Origin: Scatomorpha gallistercoris
GTDB taxonomy: Bacteria > Bacillota > Clostridia > Oscillospirales > Oscillospiraceae
Direction of reading: 5' to 3'
Assembly (NCBI GenBank): GCA_018713005.1
Contig: DVFX01000120.1
Coordinates: 1 to 24,915, forward strand
DNA length: 24,915 nt
Part shown: positions 6,233 through 13,313 of the stretch, piece after piece
How the letters are laid out: the number at the start of each line of letters is the position of its first letter
Numbering within the stretch: the stretch's first letter is position 1
Translations under genes and position numbers: made by a program
The notes under the pieces: model-generated
The model's input: only the letters and a program-made list of their open reading frames with translations
The model's database searches: none
Told to the model about the DNA's origin: nothing

Positions 6233-7246
6233 TCAATCCTTGCGCAGCGCCAGACGAAGTATGCTTTTCAGCTCGTTGTGGAAGATGTTGTACTCCTCAC
6301 CGTCAAGCACGCCCTTGTCCGTGTGGAGACGTCCCTCCGCGTCAAATGCCACAAAACAGGTGTCGCCGGAGATATAGTGGTCTATCATCATTATGTCCTG
6401 ACGTATTTCCATTAGAATTGCCGGATATCTCTGTTCCTGCCGCGCAGACAGCACATACTCGTACACTTCCCTCTGAGTGGCCTCAGAGCAGGAGGCAGAC
6501 GGCAGCAGGAAGGCAAACACTGGGTGTGAAGGCAGCAGCGACTCTATCCACTCGCCGCTAAGTATACGTTCCCTGTCGGCATCCGTATACTCCAGCAGCA
6601 AGGCATACGGCATCTTGGCTTTTCTCAGCATGGAGCAGGCCGTTTCATATCCGGGTTCGCAGCGGACGGACACCAAAATATTGAACGCCTTTTCAAGGGA
6701 GCGCACAAACTCGTCGGTTACCTGCTTTACCCAAACCGAGAGCACGAATGCGCTCTTTTCCTGAGCTTCGAGCACGGGAATAAAGGCTCTCAGGTCATCT
6801 TTGGAGAACAGCAAATATGTGCGTATGCCCAAGTCTGCGCCCTGGTTCAAAATGCTCTCATATATGTCCGGTTGCTTCTCAAGATACGCCCCGCTCATCT
6901 GCAGCGCCATGGCCCAGGGTATGTTGAAGCCTCCCTCGGCCTCAAGCCTGCGTATGACCTTGGCCCCCTTGCTGCAGCTCTCATAGCCCAGGTTGACGCC
7001 GAAGGTCATAAGGCGGTCGTGGTCGGTATTGGCAAGGACATCCTTGACCAGCCCATAGTAGGCGCTGACAGGATCCTGGAGCATCGTCTGTATAGCGCTG
7101 AGGATACGCTTTTGCAGCCCGCCGCTCGAAAATTGCAGCCCCAAGTCCACCAGGTTACGGGATTCGCGCTCCGGCGCCTCGCCGCCTTGGTTCAGCGCGC
7201 GCCTGACACTGGTTTCAATCAGCGAGCGGGTCAAGTCTGTTTTCAT
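6233..7246 (-). CDS. Cysteine-less radical SAM paralogue (probable pseudo-enzyme)
   Basis: This 337-residue protein is clearly related to the radical SAM enzyme encoded divergently at 7510. Both share a helical front part (LQDPVSAYYGLVKDVL here, LNNPDSNWYRLVKSLW there), then FNIPWAMAL versus CNIPWAILM. They also share NQGADLGIRTYLLFSKDDL versus RQGKEMGTFMYLFSGGEPL, and a C-terminal stretch (FVAFDAEGRLHTD versus YLHINANGDIEPC). The CxxxCxxC loop is replaced by QMSGAYLEKQPDIYES, GGEP becomes SKDD, and the C-terminal cysteines are gone. It cannot bind the 4Fe-4S cluster, yet the frame is open and the fold seems kept. It is probably a partner or regulator of the active enzyme. The ATG at 7246 has AAGGAG 8 bases upstream; an earlier ATG would lack one. 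Confidence 0.72.
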   Translation of the reverse strand: MKTDLTRSLIETSVRRALNQGGEAPERESRNLVDLGLQFSSGGLQKRILSAIQTMLQDPVSAYYGLVKDVLANTDHDRLMTFGVNLGYESCSKGAKVIRRLEAEGGFNIPWAMALQMSGAYLEKQPDIYESILNQGADLGIRTYLLFSKDDLRAFIPVLEAQEKSAFVLSVWVKQVTDEFVRSLEKAFNILVSVRCEPGYETACSMLRKAKMPYALLLEYTDADRERILSGEWIESLLPSHPVFAFLLPSASCSEATQREVYEYVLSARQEQRYPAILMEIRQDIMMIDHYISGDTCFVAFDAEGRLHTDKGVLDGEEYNIFHNELKSILRLALRKD

Positions 7247-7305
7247 TTTACACGCTCCTTTGTGCTCAAGCTTATACATATATGGGCAGTTTCCTCCCCA
7301 TGCTT

Positions 7306-7322
7306 TATCCTAAATAAGGATA
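7306..7322. promoter_or_regulatory. 17-bp palindrome between the two divergent radical SAM genes
   Basis: TATCCT-AAATA-AGGATA is a perfect inverted repeat 60 bases before the minus-strand start codon, in the 263-base divergent region. It suits a dimeric regulator. I cannot name the regulator, and I do not see a convincing promoter for the minus-strand gene. Confidence 0.35.
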
Positions 7323-7421
7323 CCGCTCGGCTCTGAAATGTAAAATGGACAATCAATGCCGACTGTCCTTAAATGTAACACATCGGGAATCTGTCGCATT
7401 TTTTCACAGAAGCAAGCGCCT

Positions 7422-7455
7422 GTCCAATGACACAGTGCTCCTGCCGGCCTAGAAT
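7422..7455 (+). promoter_or_regulatory. Promoter of the radical SAM gene with GTCCAATG box
   Basis: ATGACA at 7427-7432 and TAGAAT at 7450-7455 are separated by 17 bases. GTCCAATG at 7422-7429 overlaps the -35, in the same register and orientation as in the plsY promoter. Confidence 0.55.
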
Positions 7456-7509
7456 GTGGGCAAATCGAGGCCGTGAGCCGAGAAAAAAGCATTTAAGGAG
7501 CAGATAAAA

Positions 7510-8880
7510 ATGAGCGATAAGAACCTTTCCGAAAATGTGAAGTCTTTTGCAGCCAAGAAAGTACTCGCCTATCTTAACGACGACCCGGACAAAGCTCTGC
7601 CCAAGATATTGGACTGGCTCAGAAAATTCGATAAAAGCAGCGAAATAGAGCGCCAGCTCGACGCCGTGAGCAATGTCCTGAACAATCCGGACAGCAACTG
7701 GTACAGGCTGGTCAAGAGCCTGTGGACGGATATTGACGACGGAGTGCGGGCAACAATGTTCGAGAATTTTGTCATCAACTCCGCAATCATCGGCCTGGAA
7801 CGCCAGGAAAAGTTCAAGGAACAGTATAATTGCAACATTCCCTGGGCCATACTCATGGACCCCACCTCCGCATGTAACCTGCACTGCACGGGATGCTGGG
7901 CTGCCGAGTACGGCAACAAGCTGAACATGAGCTTTGAAACCCTTGACGACATCGTGCGTCAGGGCAAGGAGATGGGCACCTTTATGTACCTCTTCTCAGG
8001 CGGCGAGCCCCTGGTCCGCAAGGCCGACATAATCCGTCTGTGTGAGAAGCACTCCGACTGTGTGTTCCTGGCCTTCACGAACGGCACCCTGATAGACGAG
8101 AAGTTCGCCGACGATATGCTGCGCGTGAAAAATTTCCTCCCTGCCATCAGCGTTGAGGGCTTTGAGGAGGCTACCGATTACCGCCGCGGCCAGGGAACTT
8201 ACAAGGCCGTCGAGCGCGCAATGAGGCTGCTCAAGTCCAAGAAGCTGCCATTCGGCGTCTCCTGCTGCTACACAAGCAAGAACATAGACTCCATAAGCTC
8301 CGAGGAGTTCTTCGACCACGTCATAGACGAGGGCGCGAAGTTCGCCTGGTTCTTCCACTATATGCCCGTCGGCAACGAGGCCGTGACCGAACTCCTGCCA
8401 AGTCCCGAGCAGCGCGAGAAGATGTACCGCAAGATACGCGAGTACCGCAACACCAAGGCGCTCTTCACAATCGACTTCCAGAACGACGGCGAATACGTCG
8501 GCGGCTGCATAGCTGGCGCGCGCAGCTACCTGCACATCAACGCCAACGGCGACATAGAGCCCTGCGCGTTTATCCACTACTCAGACAGCAGCATCTACGA
8601 AAAGACCCTGCTCGAGGCCTATCGCTCCCCGCTGTTCATGGCCTACAAGGAAGGCCAGCCCTTCAACGAGAACATGCTCCGTCCCTGCCCGATGCTGGAG
8701 AACCCCAAGTGCCTTCAGGGTATGGTGGCCAAATCCGGTGCGCACTCCACTGACATGCAGTCCCCCGAGAGCGCCGACCATCTCTGCGGCAAATGCGTAC
8801 CCTACGCCGAAAACTGGAGCGGTAAGGCAGACGAGCTCTGGGCCTGCTCCCACAACTGCGCCTGCTGCAGCGACAGGTGA
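7510..8880 (+). CDS. Radical SAM protein with N-terminal helical domain and SPASM-like C-terminus
   Basis: This 456-residue enzyme has a helical N-terminal region (1-105) and then the radical SAM core starting NIPWAILMDPTS. The cluster ligands are C122, C126 and C129 (ACNLHCTGCW), and GGEP lies at 164-167. The C-terminal region has cysteines at 333, 352, 393, 401, 426 and 429, which fits one or two auxiliary Fe-S clusters of SPASM type. It ends in a cysteine-rich tail (C446, C450, C452, C453). AAGGAG 9 bases upstream fixes the start. It would cleave S-adenosylmethionine to start radical chemistry on an unknown substrate. No RiPP precursor is seen nearby. The lipid genes next door, and shared promoter boxes, hint at a membrane-lipid substrate, which is inference. 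Confidence 0.88.
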   Translation: MSDKNLSENVKSFAAKKVLAYLNDDPDKALPKILDWLRKFDKSSEIERQLDAVSNVLNNPDSNWYRLVKSLWTDIDDGVRATMFENFVINSAIIGLERQEKFKEQYNCNIPWAILMDPTSACNLHCTGCWAAEYGNKLNMSFETLDDIVRQGKEMGTFMYLFSGGEPLVRKADIIRLCEKHSDCVFLAFTNGTLIDEKFADDMLRVKNFLPAISVEGFEEATDYRRGQGTYKAVERAMRLLKSKKLPFGVSCCYTSKNIDSISSEEFFDHVIDEGAKFAWFFHYMPVGNEAVTELLPSPEQREKMYRKIREYRNTKALFTIDFQNDGEYVGGCIAGARSYLHINANGDIEPCAFIHYSDSSIYEKTLLEAYRSPLFMAYKEGQPFNENMLRPCPMLENPKCLQGMVAKSGAHSTDMQSPESADHLCGKCVPYAENWSGKADELWACSHNCACCSDR

Positions 8881-8911
8881 GCGCGGCGGGATATTTACTG
8901 ACGAGACAGCT

Positions 8912-9214
8912 ATGATAAGCAACGAGCACAACACGTTTCTGGAGAGCATTGAGCACAGCCCCGAGCTGGTCGATTATTTCATGGAGCGCCGCCAGCTCTG
9001 CCGCGCGGCTATCAGGGAGGTCACCACGAAGCTGGAGGTGCTCGACGATGAATTCAGCGTCCTGCACGAGCACAACCCCATACACCACATCGAGAGCAGG
9101 CTGAAAAAGCCCCGCAGCGCCCTGGAAAAGCTGCAGAAGAAGGGCAAGCCGCTCACAAGGGAAATGCTCGACGCCGAGGTGCTAAGCTCCGCCGCCAAGG
9201 CCTTCAACTTCTGA
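8912..9214 (+). pseudogene. Truncated small alarmone synthetase-like (RelA/SpoT) fragment
   Basis: This open frame of 100 residues matches only the N-terminal part of small (p)ppGpp synthetases of the YjbM/RelP type: AAIREVTTKLEVLDDEFSV, then HNPIHHIESRLKKPRSALEKLQKKGKPLTREML. In full-length enzymes this leads directly into the DIAGxRV motif and the catalytic core. Here it stops after AEVLSSAAKAFNF, and only 84 bases lie before the next gene, so the catalytic domain is absent. There is no good ribosome site before the ATG. It lies 31 bases after the radical SAM gene. It is most likely a decayed remnant of a roughly 200-250 residue gene. A short protein that binds alarmone synthetases is possible but less likely. 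Confidence 0.6.
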
Positions 9215-9247
9215 CGCAGCGCGCAAGCGCATATTGTGCGACAACAA

Positions 9248-9285
9248 AGCCCCCGTCCGAATCCCGGCGGGGGCTGAAGCTTTAT
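9248..9285. terminator. Bidirectional terminator between the alarmone-like fragment and the hydrolase
   Basis: An AGCCCCCG arm (9248-9255) pairs perfectly with CGGGGGCT (9268-9275). On the minus strand the stem is followed by TTTGTTGT, and on the plus strand by GAAGCTTTATT. It is a better fit to the minus-strand hydrolase gene. Confidence 0.7.
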
Positions 9286-9298
9286 TCAGATGCAGCGC

Positions 9299-10063
9299 CT
9301 ATTCCAGGCTGTCCAGGAAGCCGTCTATATGGGCCAAAGCTTCGCCCACATGCCCGCTTGAGAATATGTGTCCCGCGCCTCGTATAATTTGCAGCCTGGC
9401 GTTCTTGTACTCTCTCGCGGCGCGCTCCGGGCAGCGCATATCTACTACGTCGTCGGCGTCCCCCTGCAGGATGAGCACCGGGCCCGTGTACTGCATTGTC
9501 TCGGAGAAGGAGTCGTAGTCCCAGACGTCGTGCAGATAGCGCGGCCCGAACCAAATCCAGCCCCTGTAGTTGTACCTGTCCTTTATCGCGTCTGCGCTCG
9601 GGAAATCACGGTGCATCACCGCCGGGATGTCAAAGGTCGGATACATCTCGATAAGCGCGCGCACGCGCTCGGGATGGCGTCCTGCGTATATGGCCTCGAC
9701 GTAGGCTCCCTGGCTGCCGCCCATGAGTATGGGCCGCTCCCCGTCTACGAAGTCCCACGACGCCGCCTCGGCGGCTATCTCTTCCATGTCCTCAACCTCG
9801 GTCATGACGGACATGTCCTCCGTGCGCCCGTCGCTCTTGGAGCGAGCGCTGCCGCCACGGAAATCCATTGCGAAGAAGGCATAGCCCCGCTCCGCCAGAT
9901 GAGGCCCGTACGGCCTTCCCGACGAGTGTGTGCATCCCACCTCGTGGGCGAAAATTATCAGCTTCGGCCGCTCGACCCCATCCGGCAGCAGCAGCTTTCC
10001 GTATATGCTCCTGCCCTGTGGGCCGAACCTCAGCTCCCTTAGCGTATAGCTCTTCCCTGTCAA
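9299..10063 (-). CDS. Alpha/beta hydrolase (dienelactone hydrolase/acyl-peptidase-like)
   Basis: This 254-residue protein has the alpha/beta hydrolase signature. The oxyanion region is IIFAHEVGCTHSS, the nucleophile elbow GGSQGA has Ser117, an Asp lies in LQGDADDVVD (probably D204), and His232 is in GAGHIF. It has no signal peptide, so it is cytoplasmic. The start is a TTG at 10063 with GGGAG about 8-9 bases upstream; no in-frame ATG fits. A TTGACA-17-TATCAT promoter lies just upstream on the minus strand. It is monocistronic. The family hydrolyses esters, thioesters or lactones. The substrate cannot be read from the sequence; nearby lipid genes make a lipid ester possible. Confidence 0.82.
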   Translation of the reverse strand: MTGKSYTLRELRFGPQGRSIYGKLLLPDGVERPKLIIFAHEVGCTHSSGRPYGPHLAERGYAFFAMDFRGGSARSKSDGRTEDMSVMTEVEDMEEIAAEAASWDFVDGERPILMGGSQGAYVEAIYAGRHPERVRALIEMYPTFDIPAVMHRDFPSADAIKDRYNYRGWIWFGPRYLHDVWDYDSFSETMQYTGPVLILQGDADDVVDMRCPERAAREYKNARLQIIRGAGHIFSSGHVGEALAHIDGFLDSLE

Positions 10064-10095
10064 ATATATCTCTCCCGTCTTGTTCTGACAAAAAC

Positions 10096-10124
10096 ATGAT
10101 AGCCCGGACTCGCTTCCTTGTCAA
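10096..10124 (-). promoter_or_regulatory. Promoter of the hydrolase gene
   Basis: On the minus strand a consensus -35 TTGACA (10124-10119) and -10 TATCAT (10101-10096) are 17 bases apart, about 30 bases before the TTG start codon. Confidence 0.75.
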
Positions 10125-10178
10125 GTGACGTGATAGGAAGCCAATCTCTGTTACAATTTAAACAACAAGCACATTTTA

Positions 10179-10216
10179 TAGACAAGAGAAGCCGTCTCTG
10201 ATATACTAAATATACT
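10179..10216 (+). promoter_or_regulatory. Promoter of the PEP/pyruvate-binding protein gene
   Basis: TAGACA at 10179-10184 and TATACT at 10202-10207 are 17 bases apart. The -10 is repeated as a tandem TATACTAAA (10202-10210 and 10211-10219), so a second start site 9 bases downstream is possible. Confidence 0.65.
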
Positions 10217-10241
10217 AAAAGCTACAACGGGGGGTCTGGAA

Positions 10242-12836
10242 ATGCTGTTTGACAGGATTAAGAGCGGTTACCCGGGTGCGGATGATGTCTTTGACAGCAT
10301 CCGCGTAGGCGACAACGTCGTCTGGCAGGTCACAGAGCTGTCCGAATACCGACTGTTCGCCCAGCCTTTTGCCGACCAGGCCGTCAAGGACGGGCGGAAC
10401 ATGGTCTATATACACTTCACCCGCCACGAGCCCCTGCTGAGCGCGCGTCCGGGCCTGAAAATTTTTGAATTTGACCCTGACATGGGCTTTGAGCCCTTCA
10501 CCGTGGCCATTTACAACCGCATAACCGAGGAGGGGCCAGGCACCTTCTATGTGTTTGACTGCCTCAGCGAGCTGCAGAGCGCCTGGTACACCGACCAAAT
10601 GATGGCCAATTTCTTCCGAGTCACATGCCCGTACCTCTACGAGCTGGAGACTGTGGCCTACTTCCCGCTGCTGCGCTCGCGTCACTCCTTCGACTCCGTC
10701 GCGCGCATACGGGACACCACGCAGCTGCTCATCGACGTCTACACCTCGGACAGCAGCGTATATATCCACACGCTCAAGGCCCAGGACCGCGAGGGCAACA
10801 ACATCTACATCCCCCACGTCAGCACTCACGGCGGACCCTTCAAGCCCCTAGACGGCGGCGTAGCCGTCAGCCGCTATTACCGTCTGCTCGACGACATATC
10901 CTCGCACACTCAGGACCAGAACTATGACAGCCACGACCGCTTCTTTGCCCAGGCTAAGATGGAGTTCGGGCGCGGGCAGTTCCGCGACGAGACTGAGCGG
11001 ACCATACTCGAGAGCATGATGAGCAAGGACCCGAATGTTCAAAAGCTCATCCATCAGATGTTCGACGCCAAGGACTACTTCGCCGTGCGCGACCGGATGA
11101 TTGGCTCCGGCTCCATCGGCGGCAAGGCCTGCGGCATGCTCTTAGCGCGCAAGATTGCCGAGGAGTGCCTGCCGGAGTTCCGTGACCACGCCGAGCCGCA
11201 CGACAGCTTTTTTATCGGTTCCGACGTGTTCTACACCTACCTTGTCAACAACAACTGCTGGAAGCTGCGCATAGAGCAGCGCACGCCAGGCGGGTATTTC
11301 ACCAAAGCGCCCGAATTGCGTGAGGCCATGCTGCACGGCGAGTTCTCCGCGCAGATACGCGAGCAGTTCAGGGCCATGCTCAGCTACTACGGGCAGAGCC
11401 CGATAATTGTGCGCTCGTCAAGCTTCCTGGAGGACAGCTTCGGCAACGCCTTCGCCGGAAAGTACGAGAGCGTTTTCTGCGTGAACTTCGGCTCACCCGA
11501 TGAGAGGCTGGCCGCCTTCGAGGACGCCGTGCGCCAGGTCTATGCCAGCACAATGGACCCCTCCGCCCTTGAATACCGCCGCCAGCGCGGCCTGGAACAG
11601 CTCGACGAACAGATGAGCATCCTCGTCCAGCGCGTATCCGGCTCCTGGGCCGGGCCGTACTATCTGCCGGGCGTTGCGGGCGTGGGCTACAGCCGCTGTC
11701 TCTACCGGCCCAGCCAGGACACAGACCCGGAGGCGGGCATGCTCCGCCTGGTCGTGGGACTCGGCACCAAGGCCGTCGACCGCACTGACGACGATTACCC
11801 GCGCATAGTCAACCTCGACCGCCCCGCCGCCCGCAGCCACGCAAGCACCGCGGAGCGGCACCGCTTCTCACAGCACAGCGTCGACGTCATCGACCGCGAG
11901 CGGAGGCAGTTCCGCAGCGTGGACTGCGAAACGGTGCGCCAGTGCCTGCCCGGCTGGTTCTGCAACCTCACGTACGAGCATGACACCGACGCCGAGGCCT
12001 CGCTCAGGGACGCGGGATACAAGGACGACGTCTGGTATGTGAGCTGCCAGGGCCTGCTCGAGCGCACCCAGTTCCCGCGCATAATGCGCTCACTGCTCAA
12101 GACGCTGGAAAACGTCTACGGCACGCCCGTGGACATAGAATACGCCGTGAACACCGACGAATACGGCGACTTTGTCGTGAACCTGTTACAGTGCCGCCCG
12201 CTGTACATCGGCCAGCCCGGAGGCAAGGTGACCATGCCCGTCCTCCCCGAGGCGGACACCTTCTTCAAGCTTCGCGACTCCGTCATGGGCCTGGCCACGA
12301 GCACCGACATAGACGTGGTCATAGAGATAGACGCCAAGGCCTATTACGAGTTCCCGTACAGCCGCAAGCCGCTTGTGGCCAACGCCGTCGGGCTCATAAA
12401 CCGCAGGCTGAAGGGAAGCGGCAAAAAAGTGCTGCTCCTCTCCCCCGGCCGCCTCGGAACCAGCTCTCCGGAGCTGGGCGTACCCGTGCGGTTCGCGGAT
12501 ATCAGCTGCTTCACCGGGGTCTGCGAGGTGAGCGACGACCGCGCGGGCTACATGCCCGAGCTCAGCTACGGCAGCCACATGTTCCAGGACCTGGTTGAGG
12601 CAAACATCTTCTACTGCGCCATATGGAACGACAGGCGCACGGTTTCCTATCGGCCGGAGCTGCTCGCCGGATTGGAAAACGTGTTCCTGCAATACTGTCC
12701 CGACGCGGAGGAGCTCGCGCACATGTTCCGCGTAACGGAGCCCTCCGGACTGCACTTCTGGCTCGACCCTGTCAACAACCGCGCCGAGTGCGGATTCAAG
12801 GTCGCCGGCAGCCCGGCTGCGGACGCGCACATGTGA
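10242..12836 (+). CDS. PEP/pyruvate-binding (PPDK N-terminal) domain protein with KaiC-like N-terminus
   Basis: This 864-residue cytoplasmic protein has an N-terminal region (about 1-185) resembling a RecA/KaiC-fold domain: GDNVVWQVTELSEYRLF and a Walker-B-like TFYVFDCLSEL at 101-111, but no Walker A lysine loop. From about 285 to 680 follows an ATP-grasp domain like that of phosphoenolpyruvate synthase: GSIGGKACGM at 290-299 and IIVRSSSFLEDSFGNAFAGKYES at about 388-410. The phosphohistidine swivel domain (TGGxTSHAA) and the PEP-binding barrel are absent, so it cannot be a complete PEP synthase. The last 180 residues are unassigned. It may phosphorylate another protein or small molecule, or serve as a sensor. 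GGGGGG upstream is the ribosome site. It is monocistronic with its own promoter. Confidence 0.8.
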   Translation: MLFDRIKSGYPGADDVFDSIRVGDNVVWQVTELSEYRLFAQPFADQAVKDGRNMVYIHFTRHEPLLSARPGLKIFEFDPDMGFEPFTVAIYNRITEEGPGTFYVFDCLSELQSAWYTDQMMANFFRVTCPYLYELETVAYFPLLRSRHSFDSVARIRDTTQLLIDVYTSDSSVYIHTLKAQDREGNNIYIPHVSTHGGPFKPLDGGVAVSRYYRLLDDISSHTQDQNYDSHDRFFAQAKMEFGRGQFRDETERTILESMMSKDPNVQKLIHQMFDAKDYFAVRDRMIGSGSIGGKACGMLLARKIAEECLPEFRDHAEPHDSFFIGSDVFYTYLVNNNCWKLRIEQRTPGGYFTKAPELREAMLHGEFSAQIREQFRAMLSYYGQSPIIVRSSSFLEDSFGNAFAGKYESVFCVNFGSPDERLAAFEDAVRQVYASTMDPSALEYRRQRGLEQLDEQMSILVQRVSGSWAGPYYLPGVAGVGYSRCLYRPSQDTDPEAGMLRLVVGLGTKAVDRTDDDYPRIVNLDRPAARSHASTAERHRFSQHSVDVIDRERRQFRSVDCETVRQCLPGWFCNLTYEHDTDAEASLRDAGYKDDVWYVSCQGLLERTQFPRIMRSLLKTLENVYGTPVDIEYAVNTDEYGDFVVNLLQCRPLYIGQPGGKVTMPVLPEADTFFKLRDSVMGLATSTDIDVVIEIDAKAYYEFPYSRKPLVANAVGLINRRLKGSGKKVLLLSPGRLGTSSPELGVPVRFADISCFTGVCEVSDDRAGYMPELSYGSHMFQDLVEANIFYCAIWNDRRTVSYRPELLAGLENVFLQYCPDAEELAHMFRVTEPSGLHFWLDPVNNRAECGFKVAGSPAADAHM

Positions 12837-12845
12837 AAAAAGCTC

Positions 12846-12874
12846 TTGCAAAGCGCAATATCTTGTGCTATACT
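12846..12874 (+). promoter_or_regulatory. Promoter of secG
   Basis: TTGCAA at 12846-12851 and TATACT at 12869-12874 are 17 bases apart, with TGC before the -10 (extended -10). It starts just after the preceding stop codon. Confidence 0.8.
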
Positions 12875-12916
12875 GCTAGTTACTGCGTATGATAACACTG
12901 AAAGGGTCGATATACT

Positions 12917-13144
12917 ATGACACTCGTTCTCACCATCCTGCAGCTGCTCAGCGCCGTTGCCGTCACCGTGATAGTCCTCACCCAGTCGGGTAAGCGCTCC
13001 GGGCTCTCCGGCGCCATCGCCGGCGGCGCGGACACCTTCCTCAGCAAGGGCAAGGCCAAGACTCTTGACGCCAAGCTCGCCAAGGCCACCAAGTGGGTCG
13101 GCCTGGTGTTCGTCATCCTCACCCTGGCGCTGCACTTTGTCTGA
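12917..13144 (+). CDS. secG: Preprotein translocase subunit SecG
   Basis: This 75-residue protein has the SecG layout: a first transmembrane helix (LVLTILQLLSAVAVTVIVLTQ), then the conserved QSGKRSGLSGAIAGGADTFLSKGKAKTLDAKLAKAT loop, and a second helix (WVGLVFVILTLALHFV). SecG joins SecY and SecE to form the protein-export channel and helps the SecA motor. AAAGGG lies 10 bases before the ATG. It has its own promoter and a strong terminator. The neighbours often found after secG in Firmicutes (rnr, smpB) are absent. Confidence 0.93.
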   Translation: MTLVLTILQLLSAVAVTVIVLTQSGKRSGLSGAIAGGADTFLSKGKAKTLDAKLAKATKWVGLVFVILTLALHFV

Positions 13145-13160
13145 TTCAAAGACATGAGAA

Positions 13161-13194
13161 CGAAAAGCGGGACGCATAAGCGTCCCGCTTTTCG
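13161..13194. terminator. Bidirectional terminator after secG
   Basis: A perfect 15-base-pair stem (CGAAAAGCGGGACGC at 13161-13175 with 13180-13194) has a 4-base loop. The A-rich and T-rich stem ends let it work for secG on the plus strand and for the flavodoxin-like gene on the minus strand. Confidence 0.85.
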
Positions 13195-13207
13195 CTGTTT
13201 ATTGTGG

Positions 13208-13234
13208 ATGCAGGCGGCTGCACGCCGCCTGCAT
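13208..13234. other. Stable hairpin without a T-tract
   Basis: ATGCAGGCGGC (13208-13218) pairs perfectly with 13224-13234 around a 5-base loop. Neither strand has a T-run after it, so it is not a standard terminator. It lies 14 bases from the secG terminator and may protect a 3' mRNA end. The rest of the gap 13235-13313 shows nothing clear. Confidence 0.5.
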
Positions 13235-13313
13235 AATGGAACGCACGAGAGGTAATCCGCTCTCCTGCAATACATGCTTGTCCTCGAGACTGCGTTGGCA
13301 CTGATGCCCGCTT

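Noticed and set aside
5456..10155. TGTTACA motif recurring in several promoter regions (5456, 5485, 7380 reversed, 10149, 15185)
   Set aside because: It is a 7-mer, with about three copies expected by chance on both strands of a window this size. Positions relative to the -10 boxes are inconsistent, and the last copy is explained by a -10 box.
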